A stretch of DNA of 64,000 bases, taken from positions 62,001-126,000 of the forward strand of contig NZ_SMAM01000002.1 of NCBI RefSeq assembly GCF_004346205.1. The letters are read 5' to 3'. The notes under the pieces were generated by a model, which was not told the DNA's origin, did not search any database, and saw only the letters and a list, made by a program, of their open reading frames with translations. This DNA is from Bibersteinia trehalosi. GTDB taxonomy: Bacteria > Pseudomonadota > Gammaproteobacteria > Enterobacterales > Pasteurellaceae. This document shows, in pieces, positions 18,105 to 27,453 of this stretch (its first letter is position 1; every line of letters begins with the position of its first letter). The position numbers and the translations under genes were made by a program.

Positions 18105-20618
18105 CTATTTAATGATTAATAGTTTTGAAGCGTCTGACATCAACTCCGCAACACTTGGCTGTTCAGCGAGCTGCTTTTCATCCATTGGCTCAATATGCCA
18201 AATATCACGAGCATAATCCAATACAGAACGATCTGATGAAAAGTATCCCATATTGGCAATATTGATAATTGCAGACTTATTCCACGCCTGTTTGTTACGG
18301 AATGCTTTTGCAACCTGCTCTTGCATATCCACATAAGCACGGAAATCTGCACAAGCTTGATAATAATCCCCTGAATTTAAGATTAAATCTTGATAACGAT
18401 ACGGATCTTCTGGCGAAAATTTACCGTTTAAGATTTGTGAAATTGCTTCATTTAGCTCCGCATCTCTCTCAAAATAGTGGTATGGAGAATACCCACGGCG
18501 ACGCAACTCTTCCACTTGCTCAACCGTATTACCAAAAATAAAGATATGCTCATTACCAACGCGCTCTAAGATCTCTACATTTGCACCGTCAAGCGTACCA
18601 ATGGTTAATGCCCCGTTTAATGCAAATTTCATATTTGAAGTGCCAGATGCTTCTGTTCCTGCTAATGAAATCTGTTCAGAAACATCTGCAGCGGGAATAA
18701 TTAACTGAGCAAGCGTGACGCTGTAATTAGGAATAAACACTACTTTAATCAAATCATTGATTCGGCTGTCATTATTGATCACATTTGCCACATCGTTGAT
18801 TAAGCGGATCACTTTTTTCGCCGCATAGTAAGCACTTGCCGCTTTACCTGCAAAAATAAACACACGAGGCTGCCAATCAGCACTTGGGTTACGTAAAATG
18901 CGGTTATAGAGTGCAATAATATGTAACACATTCAACTGTTGGCGTTTATATTTATGGATACGCTTGATTTGTACATCAAAAATTGCTTCAGGGTTTAATT
19001 TAATCCCTTGCGTTTGCGCTACATACTCTGCCAATTTACGTTTATTTTCCACTTTCACTGCAGCAATTTGAGCTTGCACATCAGCATCATCGGCAAATGC
19101 ATTTAATTGCTCTAATTGGGTTAATTCTGTCCGCCAGTCACGCCCGATATATTTATCTAAGATATTTGCTAAACCAGGGTTAGCGATTTGGATCCAGCGG
19201 CGAGGAGTTACACCATTTGTGACATTTGTAAAACGCTCAGGATAGATTTTGGCAAAGTCTGCAAAGATCGAATCAACCATTAAATCTGAGTGGATTTTGG
19301 CCACACCATTCACTTTGCCTGATGCAATGACGGCTAACCATGCCATACGCACACGGCGATCTCCGTGTTCATCAATAATCGATACCCGTTGGATTAATTC
19401 TTCATCACCTGGGAATTGTTCACGCACTTGTTGCAAGAACCATTCATTGATTTCAAAAATAATCTGTAAATGGCGTGGCAATACACGAGCAACCATTTCA
19501 ACCGGCCAAGTTTCCAGTGCTTCACTCATTAAGGTATGGTTAGTATAGAAGAATGTTTTACGTGTCGTATTCCACGCTTGTTCCCAACTATAACCTTTTT
19601 CATCAATTAAAATCCGCATTAATTCAGGAATAGCTAAAGTTGGGTGCGTATCATTCAGATGAATAGCTACCTTTTCAGCCAAGTTTAAACAAGAACCAGA
19701 CTCCACTTCGTGACGGCGAACAATATCTTGCACTGATGCCGAACAGAGGAAATATTCTTGACGTAAACGTAGTTCCCGACCATTGTAGGTAGAATCATCT
19801 GGATAAAGCACCCGAGAGACATTTTCTGAACTATTTTGCTTACTCATTGCAGCAAAATAATCACCTCGATTAAAATCAGATAAACCGAATACTTTATCTC
19901 CTGCATGTGCAGACCATAGACGCAAGCTGTTGGTTGATGCTGTTTCAAAGCCTGGAATCAATTGATCATGCGCTTGAGCAATAATTTCATCGTCTGCTTG
20001 CCATACCGTTTTTTTGCCTTCCTGCCATGTTCTGCCACCAAAACGCACAGGGAAACGCTTACTAGCACGTAAATACGGCCAAACAAACTCTTTTTCTAGC
20101 CAATCATCAGGATGTTCTACTTGCTCGCCATTTTTAATTTCTTGGCGGAACATTCCATATTCATAGCGAATACCATAACCAATGGCAGGAATTTTCATCG
20201 CGGCAAGGCTATCCATATAACAAGCCGCCAAACGACCTAAACCGCCATTACCTAAACCTGGGTCACCTTCTTCGTTAATAATATCTTCCAAATCTTGCCC
20301 CAGTTCCTTAAAAGCTGCACGCATTAATTCGTACACACCTTCTGAAATCATCGCATTACTAAAGGTTCGCCCCATCAAAAATTCCATGGAAAGATAGTAA
20401 ACTCGACGGCTTGTATTTGCTGCTTGGCTACGACGAGTTTGTAACCATGATTCAGTAGAAAGATCACGCACGACACGTAAAGCGGCATTAAGCCAGTTAC
20501 GACGAGTTGCATCACGCGGCTCAACCCCTAAAGCAAACACAAGTTTATGCAAAATTGCATTTTTGACACTTTGAATATTCTCGGGGCTAAGTTGATTAGT
20601 TGGCTGATGTTGCGCCAT
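18105..20618 (-). CDS. glgP: Glycogen/maltodextrin phosphorylase
   Basis: Releases glucose-1-phosphate from alpha-1,4-glucans in the cytoplasm using PLP. The product has 837 residues, near E. coli GlgP and MalP. Seen are [18 protein letters not shown] near residue 73, [15 protein letters not shown] near 125, [18 protein letters not shown] near 315, and the PLP-lysine segment [20 protein letters not shown] near 655. The ATG at 20618 has AGGAGC upstream. No other glycogen or maltose gene is adjacent, so glycogen versus maltodextrin preference cannot be judged from context. I use glgP because no malQ or malT neighbour is seen. Confidence 0.9.
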   Translation of the reverse strand: MAQHQPTNQLSPENIQSVKNAILHKLVFALGVEPRDATRRNWLNAALRVVRDLSTESWLQTRRSQAANTSRRVYYLSMEFLMGRTFSNAMISEGVYELMRAAFKELGQDLEDIINEEGDPGLGNGGLGRLAACYMDSLAAMKIPAIGYGIRYEYGMFRQEIKNGEQVEHPDDWLEKEFVWPYLRASKRFPVRFGGRTWQEGKKTVWQADDEIIAQAHDQLIPGFETASTNSLRLWSAHAGDKVFGLSDFNRGDYFAAMSKQNSSENVSRVLYPDDSTYNGRELRLRQEYFLCSASVQDIVRRHEVESGSCLNLAEKVAIHLNDTHPTLAIPELMRILIDEKGYSWEQAWNTTRKTFFYTNHTLMSEALETWPVEMVARVLPRHLQIIFEINEWFLQQVREQFPGDEELIQRVSIIDEHGDRRVRMAWLAVIASGKVNGVAKIHSDLMVDSIFADFAKIYPERFTNVTNGVTPRRWIQIANPGLANILDKYIGRDWRTELTQLEQLNAFADDADVQAQIAAVKVENKRKLAEYVAQTQGIKLNPEAIFDVQIKRIHKYKRQQLNVLHIIALYNRILRNPSADWQPRVFIFAGKAASAYYAAKKVIRLINDVANVINNDSRINDLIKVVFIPNYSVTLAQLIIPAADVSEQISLAGTEASGTSNMKFALNGALTIGTLDGANVEILERVGNEHIFIFGNTVEQVEELRRRGYSPYHYFERDAELNEAISQILNGKFSPEDPYRYQDLILNSGDYYQACADFRAYVDMQEQVAKAFRNKQAWNKSAIINIANMGYFSSDRSVLDYARDIWHIEPMDEKQLAEQPSVAELMSDASKLLIIK

Positions 20619-20792
20619 TGGACTGCTCCTGTAAAAATAAAAATGAAAAATAAATGATACAAAACGTTTGCTATTTTAGCCGAAATTACATCACTTTGCT
20701 TGCAAATTAAGCTAATTATTTTTAACAAACCAACAAGCGGGTAAAAATTGGCGATTTTTTGCAAAATAATTTGCTTTTTTTGCAAATTTAAT

Positions 20793-20798
20793 TAGAAT
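20793..20798 (+). promoter_or_regulatory. Candidate -10 box of rplY
   Basis: TAGAAT matches five of six -10 consensus bases, with a weak -35 (TTGCTT) 16 bp upstream at 20771. It predicts a leader of about 90 nt containing the paired elements at 20828-20880. The 280-bp gap between glgP and rplY otherwise holds degenerate uptake signals near 20737. Confidence 0.4.
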
Positions 20799-20827
20799 TC
20801 GCACTCGGCTTTTTGCCGCAAATTTAT

Positions 20828-20880
20828 AGGGAATCGCTGGGTCGCCTGCGATTTTTGTTTTCACGGAACGCAAGTTCCCT
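20828..20880 (+). promoter_or_regulatory. Structured rplY leader (candidate L25 autoregulatory RNA)
   Basis: Two hairpins precede the rplY start: AATCGC / GCGATT (20832-20853) and GGAAC-GCAA-GTTCC (20865-20878), the latter followed by CTTTTTT. A longer-range pairing of AGGGAA (20828) with TTCCCT (20875) is also possible. Gamma-proteobacterial rplY is known to be repressed by its own product through a two-hairpin leader. The assignment here rests on position and pairing only, and the second hairpin also looks like a small terminator. Confidence 0.55.
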
Positions 20881-20898
20881 TTTTTATGAGAAATTAAA

Positions 20899-21186
20899 AT
20901 GTCATTTACATTTGAAGCTGAAGTTCGTTCGGCGCAAGGTAAGGGTGCGAGCCGCCGCCTGCGTCACAATGGTCAAGTTCCTGCAATCATCTACGGTGGT
21001 AACGCAGAACCTGTATCAATCATCCTAGACCACGATAAAGTAAACAACGCACAAGTTCACGATGCGTTCTACAACGAAGTATTAACTATCGTTGTTGCAG
21101 GTAAAGAAGAAAAAGTGAAAGTGCAAGCAATGCAACGTCACCCGACCAAGCCAAAACTTGTTCACTTAGACTTCAAACGTGTTTAA
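20899..21186 (+). CDS. rplY: 50S ribosomal protein L25 (short form)
   Basis: Binds 5S rRNA in the large ribosomal subunit. The 95-residue product is the short gamma-proteobacterial form without the CTC C-terminal extension. Seen are [20 protein letters not shown] at the N-terminus, [12 protein letters not shown] near residue 29, and the C-terminal [18 protein letters not shown]. The ATG at 20899 follows ATGAGAAATTAAA. The gene is monocistronic, with a structured leader in front and a strong terminator behind. That terminator is the left boundary of the accessory island. Confidence 0.98.
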   Translation: MSFTFEAEVRSAQGKGASRRLRHNGQVPAIIYGGNAEPVSIILDHDKVNNAQVHDAFYNEVLTIVVAGKEEKVKVQAMQRHPTKPKLVHLDFKRV

Positions 21187-21194
21187 TTATGAAC

Positions 21195-21279
21195 ACTCAA
21201 ACGCCCGATCATTCGGGCGTTTCTTTTTTGCAAATTTTCTTGATTTTTCAACCGCTTACAGCAATTCTCAACTTAGATT
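21195..21279. repeat. Left 85-bp direct repeat flanking the accessory island
   Basis: Colinear with 27369-27453 without gaps; I count four mismatches in 85. It holds the rplY terminator and, on the minus strand, the last codons of the DUF2310 gene, with the TGG codon changed to the stop TGA. The left copy is therefore a non-functional remnant of the gene end, while the right copy is the working one. Confidence 0.9.
21199..21229 (+). terminator. Terminator of rplY
   Basis: Ten-base-pair stem AAACGCCCGA / TCGGGCGTTT with loop TCAT followed by CTTTTTT. The same terminator, with loop TTAC, recurs after hlyD at 27373. Confidence 0.9.
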
Positions 21280-21336
21280 AACTTCATACGTAGCTACTTC
21301 AATATTACTTAAGTTCTATGCTTTAGCTAAATTTTT

Positions 21337-21352
21337 TGTGAATCAGATCACA
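21337..21352. promoter_or_regulatory. CRP site upstream of the island operon
   Basis: TGTGA-ATCAGA-TCACA is a perfect match to the CRP core TGTGA-N6-TCACA. It lies about 170 bp before the first island gene, inside the 336-bp gap between rplY and the first lipoprotein gene. No other reading frame explains the sequence. Confidence 0.7.
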
Positions 21353-21376
21353 TTTTCTCACCCTTCTTCTTGCTAT

Positions 21377-21395
21377 GATATTTAAAATCAATATC
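21377..21395. promoter_or_regulatory. Fur-box-like sequence upstream of the island operon
   Basis: The 19-mer GATATTTAAAATCAATATC matches the Fur consensus at 15 of 19 positions by eye. It is 25 bp downstream of the CRP site. The region is AT-rich, so chance matches are a concern. With CRP it would suggest expression under sugar and iron limitation. Confidence 0.4.
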
Positions 21396-21522
21396 ATTAG
21401 CAACTACTCTTGTAAAAACCTCTTTCTTCTCTTAATCATATAGCATTCTTAAATTTTACCCATAAGAAAATAATAAATGCTAAACAAAATTTAATTTATT
21501 TTTAAACAGTTAGGAGAAATTT

Positions 21523-22002
21523 ATGTTTAAAAAACTACTTACACTCCTCGCTTGCATTATACCTTTTAGTGCTTGTAGTGTTAATTTTTTAAGAGGTGAG
21601 TTTAGTTATATCGATCACCATATAGCACTAGACGATCTAATTCGGGCCGAATGGTATTTTCATCAAACAGGTGTGGACCCATATCAATATGGTACAAAAA
21701 AGACGTATGTCCCTGATTATATTGTTGGCATTTATTCTAATGATAAAAAATATGACTCTTACAAAAAAGAATATTTCTTGTTTCAAATAAACGATCCCGA
21801 CTTAATTCATAATGAATCTTTCTTATTTGAGTTATTATCTTCTCCTTGCAAGGCCAATATTATGAATCATAACAATAGGGAAAATAGCCAACCTAAAGGT
21901 ATCGCATTTCCTTTTATTAGGATGAAAAATATTATCCGCTGTAGAAAAGGATACTATAAATTAGAAAAGATTAATGATAACTCATTTGCAATTAAATATT
22001 AA
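21523..22002 (+). CDS. Lipoprotein, first of two paralogues; candidate immunity protein
   Basis: 159-residue protein with a lipoprotein signal (MFKKLLTLLACIIPFSAC, likely lipid-modified Cys18). I do not recognise a named family. The mature part is rich in aromatic and charged residues and carries two cysteines near the C-terminus (SSPCKAN and IIRCRKG) that could pair in the periplasm. AGGAGA lies seven bases before the ATG. It is followed 15 bp later by a paralogue about three-quarters identical, then by a secreted-effector candidate and its export genes. From this context I infer an immunity or chaperone role. Base composition is markedly AT-rich compared with the neighbouring housekeeping genes. 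Confidence 0.85.
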   Translation: MFKKLLTLLACIIPFSACSVNFLRGEFSYIDHHIALDDLIRAEWYFHQTGVDPYQYGTKKTYVPDYIVGIYSNDKKYDSYKKEYFLFQINDPDLIHNESFLFELLSSPCKANIMNHNNRENSQPKGIAFPFIRMKNIIRCRKGYYKLEKINDNSFAIKY

Positions 22003-22017
22003 TATAAGGAGAAAATC

Positions 22018-22500
22018 ATGTTTAAAAAACTACTTACATGCTTAGCTTGTATTATACCTTTTAGTGCTTGTAGTGTTAATTTTTTAAGAGGTGAGTTTGG
22101 TTATATCGATCACCATATAGCCTTGCTTGATTTTATTAAGACTGAGTGGCATTTTCATAAAACTGGAATTGATCCATATCAATATGATACAGAAGATAAT
22201 TATGTCCCAGATTATATTATTAGTATTTACCCTGATGATAAAAGATACTCTTCTTATAAAGAAAAGAATTTTCTATTTGAGATAAAAGATCCAGATTTAA
22301 TCCGCAACAAATCATTTTTATATGAATTATTATCCTCTCCTTGCAAGAAGGCTAATGTTATAAATCATAACAATAGGGAAAATAGCCAACCCAAAGGTAT
22401 CGCATTTTCTTTTATTAGGATGAAAAATATTATCCGCTGCAAAGAAGGATACTATAAATTAGAAAAAATTGATGAGAATTCATTCGTAATTAAATATTAA
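22018..22500 (+). CDS. Lipoprotein, second paralogue; candidate immunity protein
   Basis: 160-residue lipoprotein, paralogous to the gene just upstream. The signal peptide and the first 30 residues are almost identical, as are the last 45, while the middle (about residues 35-110) has diverged. The mature cysteines are kept (SSPCKKAN and IIRCKEG). AAGGAGA precedes the ATG, and the next gene starts 10 bp after the stop, so it is tightly co-transcribed. No family name can be given. Two divergent copies next to one effector would fit immunity against a second toxin variant, or one copy with a structural role. Confidence 0.85.
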   Translation: MFKKLLTCLACIIPFSACSVNFLRGEFGYIDHHIALLDFIKTEWHFHKTGIDPYQYDTEDNYVPDYIISIYPDDKRYSSYKEKNFLFEIKDPDLIRNKSFLYELLSSPCKKANVINHNNRENSQPKGIAFSFIRMKNIIRCKEGYYKLEKIDENSFVIKY

Positions 22501-22510
22501 GGAGAAAATT

Positions 22511-23812
22511 ATGGCAAGAAATAGTGATGATATTGCTCATTTAGATGAGGTTACAGTTGTTGGAAGAAACGAAAGACCAGACAGAGGTGAAATAGAACTA
22601 CATAAGAATGATAAAGACGATTATTTAGTTCGGCCAACAAGACCAAATCCTAAGCCTAAACCAGCACCAGAAGCAAAACAACCTATAGAACCACCAGAAA
22701 GAATAGATAAAGTTTATGCAGGCTTTCCTACAGGTAAAGGATTTTATCTTGTCTTACATGAATATAAAGATACTGTTGTTGGCCATACTAATATCGAATT
22801 TGTGCATAATGCTAAAAGAGATGGATGGTTTGGGGCCAATATTGATAAAATAAAGCTTGGTAATATTACAGGAGGAATAAAAGAAGAATATAAAGATTCT
22901 CAAGAAAGAATAAGAAGAAATAAAAATCACTCCTATAAAATAATTGAAGTCTCTGAAAAAGAGTACTATAACGCATTGATATATTCACGAAATCTAGCTA
23001 ACAAATATAAGAATAATCAAGGAGATTATGACCTGATCGGTAAAGCCCATAACTGTGTCGATTTTGTAATGGATACATTAAAAAAGGCAAATATCAAGAA
23101 TTCAGAAAAGCTTGTTGCGGATTTTATGAAAGGGAGTACATTAGCAAATGGCTATGCTGAGGTGAAAGCCTTAAAAGTAACAGGTATGGAAGAAAATACT
23201 GCTTATAATAAAGTTTTCTCTGATAATAGTGAATTTAAGCAATTCAAACATATCCATCACAATGATATCCCAAGATTTATTTCTGAATATAGTGGTGATG
23301 CATCATTTAATGCGGTTATTATTACCGGAGATTCTAAAAATACTACTTATAATGCGGATATAAGCAAACACCGTAATATGATTATTACAGATAAAGGCGG
23401 GCAAGATACTCTTAATATTAAAAATGTTAAGGGAATGCTTTTATTTAGAAAACTTGGTGAAGATTTGGCTATTCTTGATAGCAAATCCCAAAATCGTATT
23501 ACTATACAAGATTGGTTTAAAGAAAAAGAAGTTATTACTGAAACAAGATGGCGTGGAGGTCGTAAAAGATATTATGAAACACGTATTATCGGTGAAAAAG
23601 ACGTTACTAATCAGTATAAAATAGAGAAAATAACGCTTAATGGGACTAAATCCTTATCCTACGATAAAGTTGATAAATTAGTGGAAGCTATGGCGATGTT
23701 TAATGATAATGGAAGGTTTAATATACCAGAATCAATTGGTCCAGGTATTCCTAATCCTGCAATTTTTCCGAGATATCACTATATTCAAACTGCTTGGGAA
23801 GAAATAAAATAA
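22511..23812 (+). CDS. Candidate type I-secreted effector: papain-like (LRAT/NlpC-type) motifs plus degenerate RTX tail
   Basis: 433 residues, no N-terminal signal peptide, start ATG after AAGGAGA. Regions seen: an N-terminal DEVTVVG (residues 12-18) resembling a TonB box; a proline-rich linker (41-62); a module with GHTNIEF (His92) and [11 protein letters not shown] (Cys182, the only cysteine in the protein), the His-then-Cys order of LRAT-like permuted NlpC/P60 enzymes; and a C-terminal part with GGQDTLNI (296-303), [22 protein letters not shown] and KLVEAMAMF, the pattern of hemolysin-type calcium-binding-related domains in type I secreted proteins. Tandem nonapeptide repeats are absent, so it is not a classical RTX pore-former. 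The HlyB/HlyD genes follow directly. I infer export by them; the target (peptidoglycan, lipid or protein) is open. Confidence 0.75.
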   Translation: MARNSDDIAHLDEVTVVGRNERPDRGEIELHKNDKDDYLVRPTRPNPKPKPAPEAKQPIEPPERIDKVYAGFPTGKGFYLVLHEYKDTVVGHTNIEFVHNAKRDGWFGANIDKIKLGNITGGIKEEYKDSQERIRRNKNHSYKIIEVSEKEYYNALIYSRNLANKYKNNQGDYDLIGKAHNCVDFVMDTLKKANIKNSEKLVADFMKGSTLANGYAEVKALKVTGMEENTAYNKVFSDNSEFKQFKHIHHNDIPRFISEYSGDASFNAVIITGDSKNTTYNADISKHRNMIITDKGGQDTLNIKNVKGMLLFRKLGEDLAILDSKSQNRITIQDWFKEKEVITETRWRGGRKRYYETRIIGEKDVTNQYKIEKITLNGTKSLSYDKVDKLVEAMAMFNDNGRFNIPESIGPGIPNPAIFPRYHYIQTAWEEIK

Positions 23813-23822
23813 GGTTATTACA

Positions 23823-25937
23823 TTGAAAACTCAATCTGCACTAGATGGGCTAATCTTATTAGCCCATTTTCATCAAATTCCAGTATCACCGGAACAAATA
23901 AAACATAAATACGATATTGACGGTTCAGGATTAGATCTCCCTTCTTGGTTACTTGCCGCGAAAGAACTTGGGCTTAAAGCGAAATTAGTACAAAAAACTA
24001 AAGCTCGTTTGCCTTTTATTAACCTGCCAGCTATGGTATGGAATGAGGAAACAGGCGATCATTTCATTCTGGCACAAATAGAACATAAGAATAACCAATA
24101 TTTAATTTATGATTTTGAACTTGACGATACTGTTTTACTCTCTGAATCAGAGTTTGATAAACGCTACAATGAAAAATTACTTCTTGTCGCTTCTCGGGCA
24201 TCGACACTAGGTACATTAGCAAAATTTGATTTTACTTGGTTTATTCCTGCTATCATCAAATATCGTCATATTTTTATTGAAGTGCTAATTATTTCAATTG
24301 CATTACAAATTTTTGCACTAATTTCACCACTTTTCTTTCAGGTTGTCATGGATAAGGTGCTGGTGCATCAAGGCTTTAGCACCCTTAATGTCATTGCCAT
24401 TGGGCTTTTAATTGTGGTCATTTTTGAAATCGTTTTAGGTGGCATTAGAACATTTATCTTTGCTCATACTACGAGCCGAATTGATGTAGAGCTTGGTGCA
24501 AAGTTATTTCGGCATATGTTAGCTCTGCCTATTGCTTACTTTGAAACCCGCCGAGTCGGTGAAACAGTGGCAAGAATAAGGGAATTAGAACAGATTCGTA
24601 CATTTTTAACAGGCCAAGCATTAACCTCAGTGCTAGACCTACTCTTCTCTTTTATCTTTCTAATTGTTATGTGGCAATATAGTATTTGGCTAACCTTAGT
24701 CGTTTTTATCTCACTACCGCTATATGCCATATGGTCTGCAACTATTAGCCCAGTATTACGTCATCGATTGAATGATAAATTTGCACGCAATGCAGATAAC
24801 CAATCATTCTTAGTCGAATCAGTTAGTGCTATCAACACCATTAAATCAATGGCTGTCAGCCCACAAATGACTAATCATTGGGACAAATTGCTTGCTAGCT
24901 ATGTATCTTCTAGTTTTAACGTGACTAAGCTTGCGACTGTCGGACAGCAAGGTATTATGCTCATTCAAAAATTAGTGATGGTCGCAAACTTATGGATTGG
25001 TGCACACTTAGTTATTAGCAATGAAATTACAGTTGGACAATTAATTGCTTTTAATATGCTGGCAAGTCAAGTGGCTAATCCCGTTATCCGCTTAGCACAA
25101 CTTTGGCAAGATTTTCAACAAGTAGGTATATCTGTCAGTCGCTTAGGCGATATTCTTAATACGCCTACAGAGGTGCCGAAAAGCACTATTTCCTTACCTG
25201 AAATACAAGGGAAAATCGAATTAGATCGTGTTTCATTTCGTTACCGTCCAGACGGAATAAATATACTCCATTCGCTTTCTCTGAGTATCCATTCTGGAGA
25301 AATTATCGGTATCGTTGGTCGTTCAGGCTCAGGTAAAAGTACAATTACTAAACTCATTCAGAGGTTATATACTCCCTTATCTGGCAGAGTGCTTATTGAT
25401 GGACATGACCTGTCTCTTGTTGATCCTATGTGGTTACGTAGGCAAATTGGTGTTGTATTGCAAGATAATACCTTGCTAAATCGCTCCATTAGGGAAAATA
25501 TTGCTTTAACAGATCCTTCTATACCAATGGAGCAAATCATTACAGCTGCAAGATTAGCGGGTGCCGATGAATTTATATCGCTTTTACCTGAAGGTTACGA
25601 CACTATTGTTGGGGAACAAGGTGCAAATCTATCTGGTGGACAAAAGCAACGCATTGCTATTGCAAGAGCATTGATTACTGATCCTAAAATACTTATTTTT
25701 GATGAAGCAACAAGTGCTCTAGATTATGAATCTGAATATATCATTATGCAAAATATGCGCAGAATTTGTGAAGGTCGTACAGTCATTATGATTGCACATC
25801 GTCTTTCAACAATTCGGCATGCAGACAGAATCATGGTAATAGACAAAGGACAATTGGTTGAACAAGGAAACCACCATACTTTGCTTGAATTACAAGGAAT
25901 TTATTACCACCTTTATCAACTACAATCTAATAACTAA
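23823..25937 (+). CDS. HlyB-type type I secretion ABC transporter
   Basis: Inner-membrane ABC exporter of 704 residues. An N-terminal C39-like domain (about 1-125) lacks the catalytic cysteine ([14 protein letters not shown] where peptidases have Cys) but keeps TGDHFIL, so it is the non-cleaving type used with C-terminal export signals. Transmembrane helices span about 155-440. The nucleotide-binding domain has GRSGSGKST near 500, LSGGQKQR near 602, [12 protein letters not shown] and AHRLST. The start is TTG at 23823 with AAGG eight bases upstream; no ATG fits as well. It starts 10 bp after the effector gene and ends 1 bp before hlyD-like. Its substrate is most likely the upstream 433-residue protein. 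Confidence 0.93.
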   Translation: MKTQSALDGLILLAHFHQIPVSPEQIKHKYDIDGSGLDLPSWLLAAKELGLKAKLVQKTKARLPFINLPAMVWNEETGDHFILAQIEHKNNQYLIYDFELDDTVLLSESEFDKRYNEKLLLVASRASTLGTLAKFDFTWFIPAIIKYRHIFIEVLIISIALQIFALISPLFFQVVMDKVLVHQGFSTLNVIAIGLLIVVIFEIVLGGIRTFIFAHTTSRIDVELGAKLFRHMLALPIAYFETRRVGETVARIRELEQIRTFLTGQALTSVLDLLFSFIFLIVMWQYSIWLTLVVFISLPLYAIWSATISPVLRHRLNDKFARNADNQSFLVESVSAINTIKSMAVSPQMTNHWDKLLASYVSSSFNVTKLATVGQQGIMLIQKLVMVANLWIGAHLVISNEITVGQLIAFNMLASQVANPVIRLAQLWQDFQQVGISVSRLGDILNTPTEVPKSTISLPEIQGKIELDRVSFRYRPDGINILHSLSLSIHSGEIIGIVGRSGSGKSTITKLIQRLYTPLSGRVLIDGHDLSLVDPMWLRRQIGVVLQDNTLLNRSIRENIALTDPSIPMEQIITAARLAGADEFISLLPEGYDTIVGEQGANLSGGQKQRIAIARALITDPKILIFDEATSALDYESEYIIMQNMRRICEGRTVIMIAHRLSTIRHADRIMVIDKGQLVEQGNHHTLLELQGIYYHLYQLQSNN

Positions 25938-25938
25938 G

Positions 25939-27369
25939 ATGCTATTATTTAAATTATCCGCTTTCAAAGAATTAATTCAGAAATATTACTCAATATTTAA
26001 GGTTATTTGGAAGGATAGAAAACAACTCGAAAGTTTACCAAGAACAGCCGATGAAACAGAATTTCTTCCTGCTCACTTAGAATTATGTGAAAAACCTGTA
26101 TCATCATTGCCTAAATGGTCTGCCAGATTAATTATTCTTTTTTTAATATTTACTCTTCTTTGGGCTTATTTAGGAAAAGTAGAAGTTGTTACTGTTGCTC
26201 ATGGTAAAATTATTGCAAGCAACCGTAGCAAAAATATACAACCATTAGAAACAGCAATCATAAAAAATATCTATGTAAAAAATGGAGAGAAAGTAACGCA
26301 ACATCAACCGCTTATTGAATTAACAGCAACGGGAATAGATACCGATCTTTCTCAATCTAAGGCTCATTTAGCCACATTATTACTAAGTAGTTTACGTTTA
26401 AACGCCTTATTGTATAGTATTGAACAAGAAAAACTTCCAACTTTAACATACGAAAAGAATGATGTTTACTCATCAGAAGAGGTAATACAAGAGCAAGAGT
26501 TTGCAAACAGCCAATATCTAGCTTGGAAAGCAGAAAAACAGCGCCTAGCTGTACAGATTGAACAAAAACAAGCTGAGAAAAAGACTATTATTGATATTAT
26601 ATCAACTTTAAGCGATATAAAAAATTATGAAAAAGAAAGAACAGATGATCTATATACACTATACCGAAAGAAAAGTGCCTCAAAGCACGAATACTTTCAA
26701 CAGAAAAATAAACTCTTAGAAATCGAAAATAATTTAATCACACAGAAAAACAGACTTAATGAAATCGAGAAAGAAATTATTCAATCTATACAAGAATACC
26801 AAGCATTTATCAATTCATTTAAAAGAGATCTGTTAAATGATTTAAAAAATACTTACAACAATTTATCTCAAGCTGAACTTGAATGGGAAAAAACGAAACA
26901 AAGGCAAGGGTTTATGATACTCCGTTCACCTATAGATGGCGTAGTTCAGCAATTACAAACATATACTATTGGTGGAGTCGCAACGGCTGCTCAGACATTA
27001 ATGATTATTGCCCCTGAAAAAGATCAATTGGAAGTCGAAGCAACAATCAGCAACCAAGATATTGGATTTATACAAACTGGACAAGACGTTATATTAAAGA
27101 TCGCAGCTTTCCCATATACCCGATATGGGTATATCACAGGAAAAGTGAAACATATCAGTTTAGATGCCATACAAGATGAAAAGCTCGGCTTTGTTTTTAG
27201 TACAACGATCTCAATGGATAAAGATTACCTTAATATTAATGACTCTCGTGCCTATTTAAAACAAGGCATGCTAGTATCTGCAGAAATAAAAACAGATAAA
27301 AGAAATATAATGGACTATTTCCTAAGCCCATTCAAAACAACTATTGATGAAAGCTTGAGAGAACGCTAA
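25939..27369 (+). CDS. HlyD-type membrane fusion protein of type I secretion
   Basis: Periplasmic adaptor linking the ABC exporter to a TolC-type outer membrane channel. From the ATG at 25939 the product has 476 residues: a short cytoplasmic N-terminus, one membrane helix (LIILFLIFTLLWAYLG near 65), a lipoyl half-motif (VTVAHGKIIASNRSKNIQPL), a long coiled coil (about 165-310), the second lipoyl half (RSPIDGVVQQLQTYTIGGVA) and a beta-barrel end. Family motif GMLVSAEIKTDKRNIMDYFL lies near the C-terminus. An in-frame TTG at 25858 lies inside the hlyB-like gene and is rejected. No tolC is in the window, so the outer membrane channel must be encoded elsewhere. Confidence 0.92.
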   Translation: MLLFKLSAFKELIQKYYSIFKVIWKDRKQLESLPRTADETEFLPAHLELCEKPVSSLPKWSARLIILFLIFTLLWAYLGKVEVVTVAHGKIIASNRSKNIQPLETAIIKNIYVKNGEKVTQHQPLIELTATGIDTDLSQSKAHLATLLLSSLRLNALLYSIEQEKLPTLTYEKNDVYSSEEVIQEQEFANSQYLAWKAEKQRLAVQIEQKQAEKKTIIDIISTLSDIKNYEKERTDDLYTLYRKKSASKHEYFQQKNKLLEIENNLITQKNRLNEIEKEIIQSIQEYQAFINSFKRDLLNDLKNTYNNLSQAELEWEKTKQRQGFMILRSPIDGVVQQLQTYTIGGVATAAQTLMIIAPEKDQLEVEATISNQDIGFIQTGQDVILKIAAFPYTRYGYITGKVKHISLDAIQDEKLGFVFSTTISMDKDYLNINDSRAYLKQGMLVSAEIKTDKRNIMDYFLSPFKTTIDESLRER

Positions 27370-27453
27370 CTCAAACGCCCGATTACTCGGGCGTTTCTTT
27401 TTTGCAAATTTTCTTGATTTTTCAACCGCTTACAGCAATTCCCAACTTAAATT
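27369..27453. repeat. Right 85-bp direct repeat flanking the accessory island
   Basis: Begins with the last base of the hlyD-like stop codon and runs through a terminator into the intact 3' end of the DUF2310 gene (stop codon at 27432-27430). It has four mismatches against 21195-21279. Here the repeat is functional on both strands. Confidence 0.9.
27373..27403 (+). terminator. Terminator of the island operon (copy of the rplY terminator)
   Basis: Ten-base-pair stem AAACGCCCGA / TCGGGCGTTT with loop TTAC followed by CTTTTTT, four bases after the hlyD-like stop. Confidence 0.9.

Noticed and set aside
21245-21300. Possible small gene on the minus strand after the rplY terminator
   Set aside because: It is the duplicated 3' end of the DUF2310 gene with an internal TGA and no start; a remnant, not a gene.
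22511-23812. Classical RTX pore-forming toxin
   Set aside because: No tandem GGxGxDxUx array, no hlyC acyltransferase gene and only 433 residues; only a single degenerate RTX-like stretch and the related C-terminal domain are present.
25858-25938. Upstream in-frame start of the hlyD-like gene
   Set aside because: It lies inside the hlyB-like gene; the ATG at 25939 one base after the stop gives the normal HlyD N-terminus.
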